Source of the DNA: Serinicoccus chungangensis
Lineage (GTDB): Bacteria; Actinomycetota; Actinomycetes; Actinomycetales; Dermatophilaceae
Assembly (NCBI RefSeq): GCF_001483745.1
Contig: NZ_LQBL01000002.1
Location: forward strand, 186,001-250,000
Length of the DNA stretch: 64,000 bases
Direction: 5' to 3'
The number at the start of each line of letters is the position of its first letter. Within the stretch, counting starts at the first letter, position 1. The notes under the pieces were generated by a model. That model did no database searches. It saw nothing but the letters and a program-made list of their open reading frames with translations, and had not been told where the DNA came from. A program made the position numbers and the translations under genes. This document shows positions 33,740-41,815 of this stretch, piece after piece.

Positions 33740-34343
33740 GCCGACGCGCCACACCGCACGGGGCCGCGGGGGCAACCGCCGGGCGGACCCCACCTCGGGC
33801 GGGCCGCGCCTCGACCAGCCGCTGGCCAAGCAGTCGCGCTGGATGCCGCAGGCCCGCATGGACCCCGAGAGCTTCGGGGCCTTCGCGGAGCGCTTCGCGC
33901 GCTTCATGGGTACCGCGCGCTTCCTCGTGTGGATGACGCTCTTCGTCCTCGTCTGGATCGCCTGGAACACCGTGCTCCCCGCGGAGGCGCGCTTCGACCC
34001 GTACGCCTTCATCTTCCTCACCCTCATGCTCAGCCTCCAGGCGTCCTACGCGGCACCGCTCATCCTGCTCGCGCAGAACCGGCAGGACGACCGCGACAAG
34101 GTGCAGATGGAGCAGGACCGCACCCGGGACGAGCGCACGCAGGCCGACACCGAGTTCCTCACCCGTGAGGTGGCGGCCCTGCGCCTGGCCATGCGCGACG
34201 TCGCGACCCGGGACTTCGTGCGCTCCGAGCTCCGGGACCTGCTCGAGGAGCTGCGCGCCCAGGACGCGGAGGACGCCGAGGACGCTGCCCCGGAGCGGCA
34301 GCAGCACGGCGAGGGGGGCGCGGGACGCCGCCACGACCGCTGA
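33732..34343 (+). CDS. DUF1003 membrane protein
   Basis: This 203-residue protein has two transmembrane helices (about 60-80 FLVWMTLFVLVWIAWNTVL and 93-113 FIFLTLMLSLQASYAAPLIL), the hallmark of DUF1003. A conserved QNRQDDRDKVQ and a charged C-terminal coiled-coil-like helix (about 120-180) follow, then an acidic/His tail. It overlaps the MgtE-N/CBS gene by 8 bp, which suggests a functional pair at the membrane. Function is unknown. The gap to mrp contains an mrp-proximal -10 box, so mrp probably has its own start as well. Confidence 0.87.
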   Translation: MSEPTRHTARGRGGNRRADPTSGGPRLDQPLAKQSRWMPQARMDPESFGAFAERFARFMGTARFLVWMTLFVLVWIAWNTVLPAEARFDPYAFIFLTLMLSLQASYAAPLILLAQNRQDDRDKVQMEQDRTRDERTQADTEFLTREVAALRLAMRDVATRDFVRSELRDLLEELRAQDAEDAEDAAPERQQHGEGGAGRRHDR

Positions 34344-34374
34344 GGGCGCCGTCGCCGGTGGGGCGGCCGGCGCC

Positions 34375-34380
34375 TACCAT
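34375..34380 (+). promoter_or_regulatory. -10 box for leaderless mrp
   Basis: TACCAT is followed by GGAGGT and the ATG at 34387. If transcripts begin at the ATG, the GGAGGT would not be in the mRNA. If longer transcripts read through, it acts as a ribosome binding site. Confidence 0.45.
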
Positions 34381-34386
34381 GGAGGT

Positions 34387-35550
34387 ATGCCCATCCCCAG
34401 CGACGACGCCCTGCACGCTGCCCTGGCCCGCGTCAACGACCCGGAGATCAAGAAGCCGATCACCGAGCTCGGGATGCTCGAGGCGGTCGACGTCACCGAC
34501 GACGGCCAGGTCCAGGTCACGGTGCTGCTGACCGTCCCCGGCTGCCCGCTCAAGGACACCATCACCCGTGACGTCACGGCTGCGGTGAGCGAGGTGGAGC
34601 ACGTCACCGGCGTGGACGTCCGGCTGGGCGTCATGACCGAGGAGCAGCGCGGTGCGCTGCGCGACCAGCTGCGCGGCGGGCAGGCCGAGCGCGAGATCCC
34701 CTTCGCCCGGCCCGACTCCCTCACGACGGTGTATGCCGTCGCCTCCGGCAAGGGCGGCGTGGGCAAGTCCTCGGTCACCGTCAACCTGGCCGTCGCCCTG
34801 GCCGAGGAGGGACTGCGGGTGGGGGTGGTCGACGCCGACATCTACGGCTTCTCGGTGCCCCGCATGATGGGCATCACCCAGGCCCCCACGCAGGTGGACG
34901 ACATGATCCTGCCGCCGGTCGCCGAGCCGAGCGGGGTCAAGGTCATCTCCATCGGCATGTTCGTCCCCGGCAACCAGCCCGTGGTGTGGCGCGGGCCCAT
35001 GCTCCACCGGGCCATGCAGCAGTTCCTGGCCGACGTCTACTGGGGCGACCTGGACGTCCTGCTGCTCGACCTGCCCCCCGGCACCGGTGACATCGCCATC
35101 ACCGTGGCCCAGCTGCTGCCGAGCAGCGAGCTGCTGGTGGTCACCACGCCGCAGCAGGCTGCCGCCGAGGTGGCCGAGCGGGCCGGCGCCATCGCGCTGC
35201 AGACCCACCAGCGGCTCGCCGGGGTCATCGAGAACATGTCCTGGCTGGAGCTGCCGGACGGTTCCCGCTCCGAGCTCTTCGGCAGCGGTGGCGGCCAGGC
35301 GGTCGCCGACTCGCTCTCCCGGTCCATCGGCGCGCAGGTGCCGCTGCTGGGCCAGGTGCCCATCGACGTGGCCCTGCGCGAGGGCGGCGACCACGGCACC
35401 CCTGTCGTGGCGGCGGGGAACGTCGACGGCGCCGACGACACCCCGGCGGCGACCGCGCTGCGTGGCGTCGCCCGGCAGCTGGCCCGGCGAGGCCGTGGTC
35501 TGGCGGGGCGGAAGCTCGGCATCACCCCCACCGCTCGCGCCTCGTCGTAG
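34387..35550 (+). CDS. mrp: Mrp/ApbC-type P-loop ATPase, iron-sulfur carrier
   Basis: This 387-residue Mrp/NBP35 family ATPase assembles or carries iron-sulfur clusters. The N-terminal MIP18/DUF59 domain (about 5-90) has VNDPEIKKPITELGM and LTVPGCPLKDTI with Cys53. The deviant Walker A GKGGVGKSS lies at 121-129. VVDADIYGFSVPRMMG and DLPPGTGDIA follow. The C-terminal CPxC cluster motif of E. coli Mrp is missing: the segment reads ENMSWLELPDGSR, as I recall for actinobacterial members. The gene is downstream of DUF1003 and convergent with tatB, as in M. tuberculosis Rv1229c-Rv1232c. Confidence 0.92.
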   Translation: MPIPSDDALHAALARVNDPEIKKPITELGMLEAVDVTDDGQVQVTVLLTVPGCPLKDTITRDVTAAVSEVEHVTGVDVRLGVMTEEQRGALRDQLRGGQAEREIPFARPDSLTTVYAVASGKGGVGKSSVTVNLAVALAEEGLRVGVVDADIYGFSVPRMMGITQAPTQVDDMILPPVAEPSGVKVISIGMFVPGNQPVVWRGPMLHRAMQQFLADVYWGDLDVLLLDLPPGTGDIAITVAQLLPSSELLVVTTPQQAAAEVAERAGAIALQTHQRLAGVIENMSWLELPDGSRSELFGSGGGQAVADSLSRSIGAQVPLLGQVPIDVALREGGDHGTPVVAAGNVDGADDTPAATALRGVARQLARRGRGLAGRKLGITPTARASS

Positions 35551-35584
35551 GGACGAGGTCGCGTCCCGGCCAGGTCCGCAGGGG

Positions 35585-35983
35585 CTAGGTCGCGTCGGTG
35601 TCGAACGGGGTGGGCCGCGAGGGGTCGTGCCCCGCACCCAGCGCCGGGCGCATCCGCGCGGACACCGGCTTCTCCGCCCTCTCCCCCGCGTCGGAACCCG
35701 CGCGGGCCGAGGACGACGTGGCGCCCCGGGGCTCGGTGAGGGCCTCGCGCACGATGCGTCGGGGGTCGTACTGCCGCGGGTCCAGCTGCTGCCAGTCGAT
35801 GTCGTCGAAGCCCGGGCCCAGCTCGTCGCGCAGCTGCCCCTTGGCCCCCTCGGCGAGGTCGCGCAGGTAACGGACCCCCTGGCCGAGCTTGGCGGCGTAC
35901 CCCGGCAGCCGGGTCGGGCCGAGGATGATGAGCGCGGCCAGCACGAGCAGGAGGATCTCGCCGCCCGCGAGGTTGCCGATCAC
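35585..35983 (-). CDS. tatB: Sec-independent translocase protein TatB
   Basis: This 132-residue TatB-type protein has an N-terminal hydrophobic helix GGEILLLVLAALIILGP (7-23), the conserved Gly-Pro hinge, and an amphipathic helix (about 27-50, AAKLGQGVRYLRDLAEGAKG). A variable acidic/basic tail with FDDIDWQQLDPRQYDPRRIV follows, as in actinobacterial TatB. It would function with TatA and TatC, which are not in this window. The GTG at 35983 follows GGAGCGGAGGAG. It lies downstream of htrA on the same strand, the sigE-htrA-tatB order known from mycobacteria. Confidence 0.92.
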   Translation of the reverse strand: MIGNLAGGEILLLVLAALIILGPTRLPGYAAKLGQGVRYLRDLAEGAKGQLRDELGPGFDDIDWQQLDPRQYDPRRIVREALTEPRGATSSSARAGSDAGERAEKPVSARMRPALGAGHDPSRPTPFDTDAT

Positions 35984-36044
35984 GCTGCTCCTCCGCTCCA
36001 GGGGCCACCTCGTGCGGGTGGACGGGACACCGGGGTCACCCTAC

Positions 36045-37283
36045 CTAGTCCCCCGAGCCGACCAGGGTGACGCTCACCGTGCGGTCCTCGCCGGAGGCCG
36101 TCCGCAGCTCCAGCTCGACGGTGTCGCCCACGGCGTAGGAGCGCAGGACCACGATGAGGTGCTGGGAGTCCCGGATCGTCGTCCCGTCGACGGAGAGGAT
36201 GACGTCGCCCGGTCGCACCCCGGCACGGTCCGCCGGACCGCCGGCGACCACCGGGGCGTCCTCGCCGGCCACCTGCCGCCGGACCCGGGCGCCGTCCCCC
36301 GTGTAGGTGAGGTCGACGAGGACGCCCATGACCGGGTACTCGCTGGTCCCGGTCTCGATGAGCTGGGTCGCCGTGCGGTCGGCCTGCTCGGCGGGCACGG
36401 CGAAGCCCAGACCGATGCTGCCGGACCTGCCGCCGAACCCGGCGGCCTGGGGCACCTGGGCGATGGCCGAGTTCACCCCGACGACGCGTCCGGACAGGTC
36501 GAGGAGCGGCCCGCCCGAGTTGCCGGGGTTGATGGCGGCGTCGGTCTGGATCGCGCTGATGTAGCTCGTGCTCTCCTGGGTCTCCCCCGCGACGACCGGG
36601 CGGTCCTTCGCCGACACGATGCCGCTGGTCACCGTGCTGTCCAGCCCCAGCGGCGCGCCCACCGCGACGACCGTCTGGCCCACCAGCACGTCGTCGGAGT
36701 CGGCGAACGCCAGCGGGGTGAGGTCCTCGCGCTCCACCTGCAGCACGGCGATGTCGTAGGCGGGGTCCGACCCGACCACCTCGGCCTCGAGCGGGTCCTC
36801 ACCGGGCAGCTCGACGAGGATCGGGTCACCCTCCCCGGCCCCCTCGATGACGTGGTGGTTGGTGACGAGGTAGCCGTCACGGCGCACGACGAAGCCGGAC
36901 CCCAGGCCCAGCGACCCGTCCTCGCCGATCGAGATGAGGGCCACGCTGGGCAGCACCGCGCGGGAGAGCCCGCTGATGGTGCCGTCGGCCTGCGCCGGCG
37001 GGGCGGCGGGGGCGACGCTCGGCGCGGCGTCGTCACGGACGGGTCCGTCGGCCCGGCCCGGCGACTGGTCCTGAGCGGACGTCGAGGACGCGGCCCCCGG
37101 CTCCATCCGGTCCGCGAGCACCGCGCCCCCCAGGCCGCCCAGCGCGCCGCTGACCAGGGCCACGAGCACCACCGGCACGAGGGATCGTCGTGCCGGGCGA
37201 CGCGCGGCGGCGCGACGGGGCGCCGGGCCAGCGGGTGGCGGGGCGGGGCCGTCGGTGGGCCGCTCGGTCGTGGGGCCGGTCAT
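36045..37283 (-). CDS. htrA: HtrA-like trypsin-type serine protease with PDZ domain
   Basis: This 412-residue envelope protease has a Pro/Arg-rich cytoplasmic N-terminus and one transmembrane helix (about 36-58, VPVVLVALVSGALGGLGGAVL). The trypsin-like domain has His in VTNHHVIEG, Asp in AYDIAVLQVE and Ser in NPGNSGGPLLD. A PDZ domain follows (about 300-410, GPADRAGVRPGDVILSVDG). The catalytic triad is complete. It is probably induced by envelope stress through the adjacent sigE. The ATG at 37283 is used. A GTG two codons earlier is possible. The gap to the sigE stop is only 26 bp, which leaves no room for an RseA anti-sigma gene between them. Confidence 0.9.
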   Translation of the reverse strand: MTGPTTERPTDGPAPPPAGPAPRRAAARRPARRSLVPVVLVALVSGALGGLGGAVLADRMEPGAASSTSAQDQSPGRADGPVRDDAAPSVAPAAPPAQADGTISGLSRAVLPSVALISIGEDGSLGLGSGFVVRRDGYLVTNHHVIEGAGEGDPILVELPGEDPLEAEVVGSDPAYDIAVLQVEREDLTPLAFADSDDVLVGQTVVAVGAPLGLDSTVTSGIVSAKDRPVVAGETQESTSYISAIQTDAAINPGNSGGPLLDLSGRVVGVNSAIAQVPQAAGFGGRSGSIGLGFAVPAEQADRTATQLIETGTSEYPVMGVLVDLTYTGDGARVRRQVAGEDAPVVAGGPADRAGVRPGDVILSVDGTTIRDSQHLIVVLRSYAVGDTVELELRTASGEDRTVSVTLVGSGD

Positions 37284-37309
37284 ACCCACGGATTCTGCCA
37301 GCGCCGACG

Positions 37310-37900
37310 TCAGCCGAGCGCGGCGGCCGGTCGACCCAGCCGAGCACCCGTCCCCGCGGGACGCAGCCCGCGGCTGGGACGGCGGTGGGCGAGGGACTGC
37401 CGCAGCAGCGCCCGTCCCCGGTGGATGCGAGAGCGCACCGTCCCCATCTTGATGCCCAGCGTCTGGGAGACCTCCTCGTAGGAGAGGCCTTCGATGTCGG
37501 ACAGGACCACGGCCGCACGGAACTGCGGCGGCAGGGCGTTGAGCGCCTGCTGGATGTCCCCGTCGAGGTGGGTCATGGCGTAGACCTGCTCCGGGTCGGT
37601 GCCCGAGGCGCGCAGCGGCAGCCGGGCGGAGAGCTCCTCGGTCAGGGCGTCGAAGCGGATCCGTTGCCGACGGCGCATCTTGTCCAGGAACAGGTTGGTC
37701 GTGATGCGGTGCAGCCAGCCCTCGAAGGTGCCGGGACGGTAGGAGTCGAGGGAGCGGAAGACCCGGACGAAGACGTCCTGGGTGAGGTCCTCGGCCTCGT
37801 GCGGGTCACCGGTCAGCCGGTAGGACAGGCGGTAGACGCGGGGAGAGTGCTCGCGCACGATCTCCTCCCAGCTCGGGGGCACCCAGTCCGGCGTCGACAT
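37310..37900 (-). CDS. sigE: ECF sigma factor, SigE-like
   Basis: This 196-residue ECF sigma factor has region 2 (about 14-80) with [20 protein letters not shown] and [18 protein letters not shown]. Region 4 (about 120-170) has [21 protein letters not shown] and [15 protein letters not shown]. The C-terminal 25 residues are Arg/Gly/Ala-rich. Synteny with M. tuberculosis Rv1220c-Rv1224 (O-methyltransferase, sigE, htrA, tatB) supports the name. The zinc anti-sigma RseA normally encoded next to it is absent here. The ATG at 37900 lacks a clear ribosome binding site. It is divergent from the O-methyltransferase gene, with 65 bp between starts. Confidence 0.9.
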   Translation of the reverse strand: MSTPDWVPPSWEEIVREHSPRVYRLSYRLTGDPHEAEDLTQDVFVRVFRSLDSYRPGTFEGWLHRITTNLFLDKMRRRQRIRFDALTEELSARLPLRASGTDPEQVYAMTHLDGDIQQALNALPPQFRAAVVLSDIEGLSYEEVSQTLGIKMGTVRSRIHRGRALLRQSLAHRRPSRGLRPAGTGARLGRPAAALG

Positions 37901-37953
37901 GAATCAACGGTGTCAGGTCCGGCTGGGAGGAGGCTGGACGGTCCGGGCCGGGA

Positions 37954-37959
37954 TAGGCT
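37954..37959 (+). promoter_or_regulatory. -10 box for leaderless O-methyltransferase gene
   Basis: TAGGCT is followed by six bases and the ATG at 37966. Confidence 0.55.
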
Positions 37960-37965
37960 ACGCCC

Positions 37966-38598
37966 ATGGCAGCACCCAAGGCATCCTCGGTCGCCTACGC
38001 CGAGGACTTCATCGCGCCCCACCCCGTCATCGAGTCGGCCCAGCGGCGCGGCGAGGAGCTCGGGGCGACGCCCCTCGGCAACGGTGCGGGCGCGACGCTG
38101 CGGCTCCTGGCCGCGGCGGTCCGGGCCGCCCACGTGGTCGAGGTGGGCACCGGCGCCGGGAGCTCGGGGCTGTGGCTCCTGCAGGGGATGCCGCGCGACG
38201 GCATCCTCACGACGATCGACAGCGACCCGGAGCACCAGCGGGCCGCCCGGGAGGCCTACGCCGCGGCGGGCATCCCGCCGCAGCGCACCCGGGTCATCAG
38301 CGGGGACGCCGCAGCCGTGCTCGGCCGGTTGACCGACGGTGCCTACGACCTGGTCCTGGTGGACGCGGACAAGGACGGCTACCCGGTCTACGCCGAGGCC
38401 GCGCTGCGGCTGCTCCGTCCGGGTGGGCTGCTCGTCCTCGACAACATGCTCTGGCACGACAAGGTCGCCGACCCGGCCGCGCGTGACGAGACCACCAGCA
38501 TCCTGCGCGACCTCGGCAAGACCTTGCGCGAGGAGGACGGACTGGTCCCCGCCCTGCTGCCGGTGGGCGACGGGCTGCTCGTCGCGGTCAAGCGCTGA
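37966..38598 (+). CDS. SAM-dependent O-methyltransferase
   Basis: This 210-residue member of the catechol/caffeoyl-CoA O-methyltransferase family has SAM motif VVEVGTGAGSSGLWLL (about 58-73), the acidic ILTTIDSDPEHQ (about 80-91), and the metal-binding DLVLVDADKDGYPVY (about 127-141) with LLVLDNMLWHDKVAD. Key Asp and Asn ligands are kept. The substrate is unknown. It occupies the position of M. tuberculosis Rv1220c next to sigE. The leaderless start is supported by TAGGCT six bases upstream. A strong bidirectional terminator follows. Confidence 0.9.
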   Translation: MAAPKASSVAYAEDFIAPHPVIESAQRRGEELGATPLGNGAGATLRLLAAAVRAAHVVEVGTGAGSSGLWLLQGMPRDGILTTIDSDPEHQRAAREAYAAAGIPPQRTRVISGDAAAVLGRLTDGAYDLVLVDADKDGYPVYAEAALRLLRPGGLLVLDNMLWHDKVADPAARDETTSILRDLGKTLREEDGLVPALLPVGDGLLVAVKR

Positions 38599-38604
38599 GC
38601 ACGG

Positions 38605-38643
38605 ACCGAGCCCCCGGACGATCACGGCGTCCGGGGGCTCGGT
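38605..38643. terminator. Bidirectional terminator
   Basis: A perfect 16-bp stem (38605-38620 with 38628-38643) has a seven-base loop. It lies between the convergent O-methyltransferase and DUF3117 genes and can end both transcripts. Confidence 0.8.
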
Positions 38644-38661
38644 GTCGGCGCGAGGGGCGCG

Positions 38662-38829
38662 TCAGCCCACGCAGTCCTTGATGGCGTCGCCGAGGGCGCT
38701 CGCCTCCTCGGCGTTCATCTCGACGACGAGCCGGCCACCACCCTCCAGAGGCATGCGCAGGACGATGCCGCGGCCCTCCTTGGTCACTTCCAGAGGACCA
38801 TCCCCGGTGCGAGGCTTCATTGCTGCCAT
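38662..38829 (-). CDS. DUF3117 family small protein
   Basis: This 55-residue protein begins MAAMKPRTGDGPLEVTKEGR, contains IVLRMPLEGGGRLVVEM, and ends EEASALGDAIKDCVG. This is the near-invariant DUF3117 sequence of actinobacteria (M. tuberculosis Rv1211). It is predicted to be a small beta-hairpin/helix fold with one C-terminal Cys. AGGAAGGG lies six bases before the ATG. Function is unknown. It stands alone between a terminator and a divergent PaaX-type gene. It lies near tag and the LOG gene, as in mycobacteria. Confidence 0.93.
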   Translation of the reverse strand: MAAMKPRTGDGPLEVTKEGRGIVLRMPLEGGGRLVVEMNAEEASALGDAIKDCVG

Positions 38830-38950
38830 GGTTGCCCTTCCTCGTGGCGCGGCCTGCCGCCGCTCCTCCGCCGCGGTGTCGACGGAGACATACCACCGAA
38901 TTATCCCCCCTGGCTGACGCCGTGCCTAATCGGGGTGACCCGACGTGCGG

Positions 38951-38956
38951 CACACT
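38951..38956 (+). promoter_or_regulatory. -10 box for leaderless PaaX-type gene
   Basis: CACACT is followed by GTCCCC and the GTG at 38963. It is a weaker match than the TANNNT boxes elsewhere. Confidence 0.4.
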
Positions 38957-38962
38957 GTCCCC

Positions 38963-39751
38963 GTGCACGCCCGCTCCGCCGTCGTCGACCTCTTCGGCGA
39001 CCACCTGCGACGACGTGGCTGGTGGGCCCCGGTCTCCGCGGTGCTGGCGCTCACCTCCGCGGTCGAGGTGGCCGGCCCGGCGACCCGGACGGCGATCTCC
39101 CGGCTGGTGGCCCAGGGGTGGCTCGAGGCCCGGGCCGAGGAGGGGGTCCGGGGGTATGCGGCGACCCCCCGGGCGCGGGTCCGCTGGGAGCGGGCGCACG
39201 ACCGGGTCTACGCCCCCGGCCCCCCCGCCTGGGACGGGTGCTGGCACCTCGTCCACGTCGACTCCGGCGGCGACCGCCGGCGTCGTGAGCAGGTGACCCG
39301 CACCATGACCTACCTCGGCTACGGGCGGCTGGGCTCCGGCGGCTGGGTCAGCCCCCGGCCGAGCCCCGAGCTCGAGCCCTCGCTGGAGCCCCTCGAGGTC
39401 GGCTGGGTGGCGGTGCACGGCCGGCTGGAACCGGCCCAGGACCCGGCCCGGCTGGCCGGCCGCGTCTGGGACCTGGACGGTCTGGCCGACGAGCACCACC
39501 GGTTCGCGCGGACGCTCGCCGCCGCGCCGGCGGTGGCCGGGCTGCGTCCCGAGCTCGCCTACCGCGAGCGCACCGCCCTGGTCCACGCCTGGCGGCGCTT
39601 CCTCTTCCGGGACCCTGACCTCCCACCGGAGGTGCTGCCCGTCGGCTGGCCGGGGCACCGCTCGCGGGAGCTCTTCCTCGACCGGGCGGCCGCGCTGGCG
39701 CCGGCCGCCGACGACTACGTGGATGGCGTCCTCGCCTCGGCCATTCGGTAG
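38963..39751 (+). CDS. PaaX family transcriptional regulator
   Basis: This 262-residue regulator has a winged-helix N-terminus (about 1-70, VVDLFGDHLRRRGWWAPVSAVLA and ATRTAISRLVAQGWLEARAE). The PaaX central and C-terminal domains contain WDGCWHLVHVD, LGYGRLGSGGWVSP and WRRFLFRDPDLPPEVLP. PaaX proteins repress phenylacetate degradation in response to phenylacetyl-CoA. Here the only linked catabolic gene is the enoyl-CoA hydratase directly downstream. Its stop codon TAG doubles as the first bases of the next gene's -10 box. Confidence 0.87.
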   Translation: MHARSAVVDLFGDHLRRRGWWAPVSAVLALTSAVEVAGPATRTAISRLVAQGWLEARAEEGVRGYAATPRARVRWERAHDRVYAPGPPAWDGCWHLVHVDSGGDRRRREQVTRTMTYLGYGRLGSGGWVSPRPSPELEPSLEPLEVGWVAVHGRLEPAQDPARLAGRVWDLDGLADEHHRFARTLAAAPAVAGLRPELAYRERTALVHAWRRFLFRDPDLPPEVLPVGWPGHRSRELFLDRAAALAPAADDYVDGVLASAIR

Positions 39752-39754
39752 GTT
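39749..39754 (+). promoter_or_regulatory. -10 box for leaderless enoyl-CoA hydratase gene
   Basis: TAGGTT is followed by GGGACG and the ATG at 39761. The box overlaps the stop of the PaaX-type gene. Confidence 0.5.
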
Positions 39755-39760
39755 GGGACG

Positions 39761-40567
39761 ATGAGCAGCGACGCCTCCTCCCCCGTCCAGGTGGACCACG
39801 ACGCCGGCAGCGGCGTCGCCGTCCTGCGGTTCCACCGGCCCGAGGCCATGAACTCCCTCGACGTCGCGACCAAGGACGCCCTGCTCGAGGCGCTGCGGAC
39901 CGTCGCCGGCGATCCCGAGGTCCGGTGCGTCGTGCTCACCGGGACCGGTCGGGCGTTCTGCGTCGGCCAGGACCTCAAGGAGCACGTGCAGCTGCTCGGG
40001 GAGGACGCCGAGGCGTTGTGGCGGACCGTCGCCGAGCACTACAACCCGGTGGTCGAGCTGCTCGCCACCATGGACAAGCCGGTCGTCGCCGCGGTGAACG
40101 GCGTGGCGGCCGGGGCCGGGGCCGCCTTCGCCTTCGCCTGCGACCTGCGCTACGTCGCGGCCTCCGCCGGCTTCAACCTGGCCTTCACCGGCATCGCGCT
40201 GTCCTGCGACTCGGGGACCTCCTGGTCCCTCCCCCGCCTGGTCGGCACGGCCCGGGCCAAGGAGCTCCTGCTCTTCCCTCGGACCGTCCCGGCGGAGGAG
40301 GCGCTGAGCCTCGGGCTGGCCACCGAGGTCGTCCCGGACGAGGAGCTGCTCCCCCGCGCCCTCGACGTGGCGCGGCAGCTGGCGGCCGGACCGACGCTGG
40401 CCTACGGCGCGGTGCGGCGGGCCGTGGCGTTCTCCGCCGGCCACGGTCTGGCCGACTCGCTGGAGGTCGAGGAGACGCTCATGACCCGCACCGGCACCAG
40501 CACCGACCACCGCGCGGCCGTGGACGCCTTCCTCGCCAAGGAGAAGCCGGTCTTCACCGGCCGCTGA
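39761..40567 (+). CDS. Enoyl-CoA hydratase/isomerase, PaaG-like
   Basis: This 268-residue crotonase family enzyme has oxyanion-hole strands GRAFCVGQDLKEH (about 63-75) and VAAVNGVAAGAGAAFAFACD (about 107-126). LSCDSGTSWSLPRLVG (about 146-161) carries an Asp where PaaG-type isomerases have a catalytic acid. The hydratase Glu pair is not obvious, so isomerase activity on a CoA ester is more likely. Pairing with a PaaX-type regulator points to phenylacetate-like metabolism, although no other paa gene is present. It has its own leaderless promoter box. It is convergent with the membrane glycosyltransferase gene. Confidence 0.87.
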   Translation: MSSDASSPVQVDHDAGSGVAVLRFHRPEAMNSLDVATKDALLEALRTVAGDPEVRCVVLTGTGRAFCVGQDLKEHVQLLGEDAEALWRTVAEHYNPVVELLATMDKPVVAAVNGVAAGAGAAFAFACDLRYVAASAGFNLAFTGIALSCDSGTSWSLPRLVGTARAKELLLFPRTVPAEEALSLGLATEVVPDEELLPRALDVARQLAAGPTLAYGAVRRAVAFSAGHGLADSLEVEETLMTRTGTSTDHRAAVDAFLAKEKPVFTGR

Positions 40568-40576
40568 GGCCCCGAG

Positions 40577-41815
40577 TCACGGCGGGTAGTCGCTGGGCGG
40601 CTCGAACCGGAAGAGGTACCAGCCCCACCACACCTGCCACGCGACCATGAGGGCCGCGAGGACGCCCGTCCGGACCACCAGCAGCCACCGCGGCTGCTCG
40701 TGCTCCCGGCTGCCCGGCGCCCACCCGGCGCCGGCCAGCACGACGAAGAGCGGGAAGAGCAGCATGAGGTAGCGGTAGAGGCTGGTCCACGGGTCCAGCG
40801 CCGCGAACAGGTACAGCGCGTACCCGAGGCACCAGGTGCGCAGGGCCAGGCCCAGCCCCGCCGCCCACGGCCCGAGCACGGCCAGGACGAGCACCCCGAT
40901 GCCGGCCGCCAGGACGAGCAGCCCGACGAGGTCCCCCCACAGCCACTGCGCCCGCTCGATGCTGGGCAGGAACGGCAGCACCTGCTCGCCACCGCGCCAG
41001 GCGGACATCGTCGAGGTGTAGGCGTCCGCCCGGCCGGTCCGCACCCACGCGACGGCCGGCCACACCAGACCGGCGAGGCCGCACCCCACGAGGGCGGCCG
41101 CCATCGCGACGTACTCCCGGGGCCGCAGCGGCCGCTCCCGCCTGCGGCGCCACCGCGCGACCACGACCACCAGCGCGACCAGCCCCAGCGGCAGCGCCAC
41201 CGGACGGGCCAGGCCGGTGAGCAGGGCGACGGCTCCCGCAGCCCACCACCGCTCCCGCACGAGCAGCCACAGCGCCGTCGCCAGCACGAGCAGGGCGATC
41301 GACTCGGTGTAGGCGACCTGGAAGGTGGGTGAGCTCGGGTACGCCCCGAGGAGGGCCACCCCGGCCAGCGCACCGGCCGGGCCGACGCGATCGCGCAGCA
41401 GGCCTGCCACCACGACCGCTGCGGCATACCCCAGGACCGTGGCCACGACGACGCCGGCGACCGCGAACGGCCACCCGGTGAGCGCCATGACGCCACGCGC
41501 CAGCAGCGGGAAGGCGGGGTAGAAGGCCCAGGGGTTCTGCTGGACCACGCCGTCGGTCCCGACGGGCACCTCGTCGGGGTAGCCCTCGGTCGCGATGCGC
41601 TCGTACCACTGGCCGTCCCACAGCGTCGCGAACTGGAAGTACAGGCCGACGCCGGGGTCGTCGTAGACGGAGGGGTCCTGGTGGTCGTGGGCCAGCCGCA
41701 GGAGGATCACCCCGCTGACCGCGCGCAACAGGGTCCAGAGGAGCAGCACCGCCCCCACGAAGCGCAGGTCGAGCAGGCGGGCCGGCACCGGGGCCCGGGT
41801 CGCCGCACGGGTCAT
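40577..41815 (-). CDS. Mannosyltransferase-like multipass membrane protein
   Basis: This 412-residue protein has about ten hydrophobic segments. A loop after the first helix reads LWDGQWYERIATEGYP (about 65-80). This W-D-x-x-W/Y pattern is typical of polyprenol-phosphate-mannose dependent, PIG-V-like glycosyltransferases of actinobacteria, and the Asp is the probable catalytic residue. Further features are a NPWAFYPAFPLL segment and TEAxI-like helices. It probably transfers mannose on the outer face of the membrane. The start ATG overlaps the tag stop (ATGA), placing it last in the LOG-DivIVA-tag-mannosyltransferase set. The donor and acceptor are not determinable. Confidence 0.75.
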   Translation of the reverse strand: MTRAATRAPVPARLLDLRFVGAVLLLWTLLRAVSGVILLRLAHDHQDPSVYDDPGVGLYFQFATLWDGQWYERIATEGYPDEVPVGTDGVVQQNPWAFYPAFPLLARGVMALTGWPFAVAGVVVATVLGYAAAVVVAGLLRDRVGPAGALAGVALLGAYPSSPTFQVAYTESIALLVLATALWLLVRERWWAAGAVALLTGLARPVALPLGLVALVVVVARWRRRRERPLRPREYVAMAAALVGCGLAGLVWPAVAWVRTGRADAYTSTMSAWRGGEQVLPFLPSIERAQWLWGDLVGLLVLAAGIGVLVLAVLGPWAAGLGLALRTWCLGYALYLFAALDPWTSLYRYLMLLFPLFVVLAGAGWAPGSREHEQPRWLLVVRTGVLAALMVAWQVWWGWYLFRFEPPSDYPP

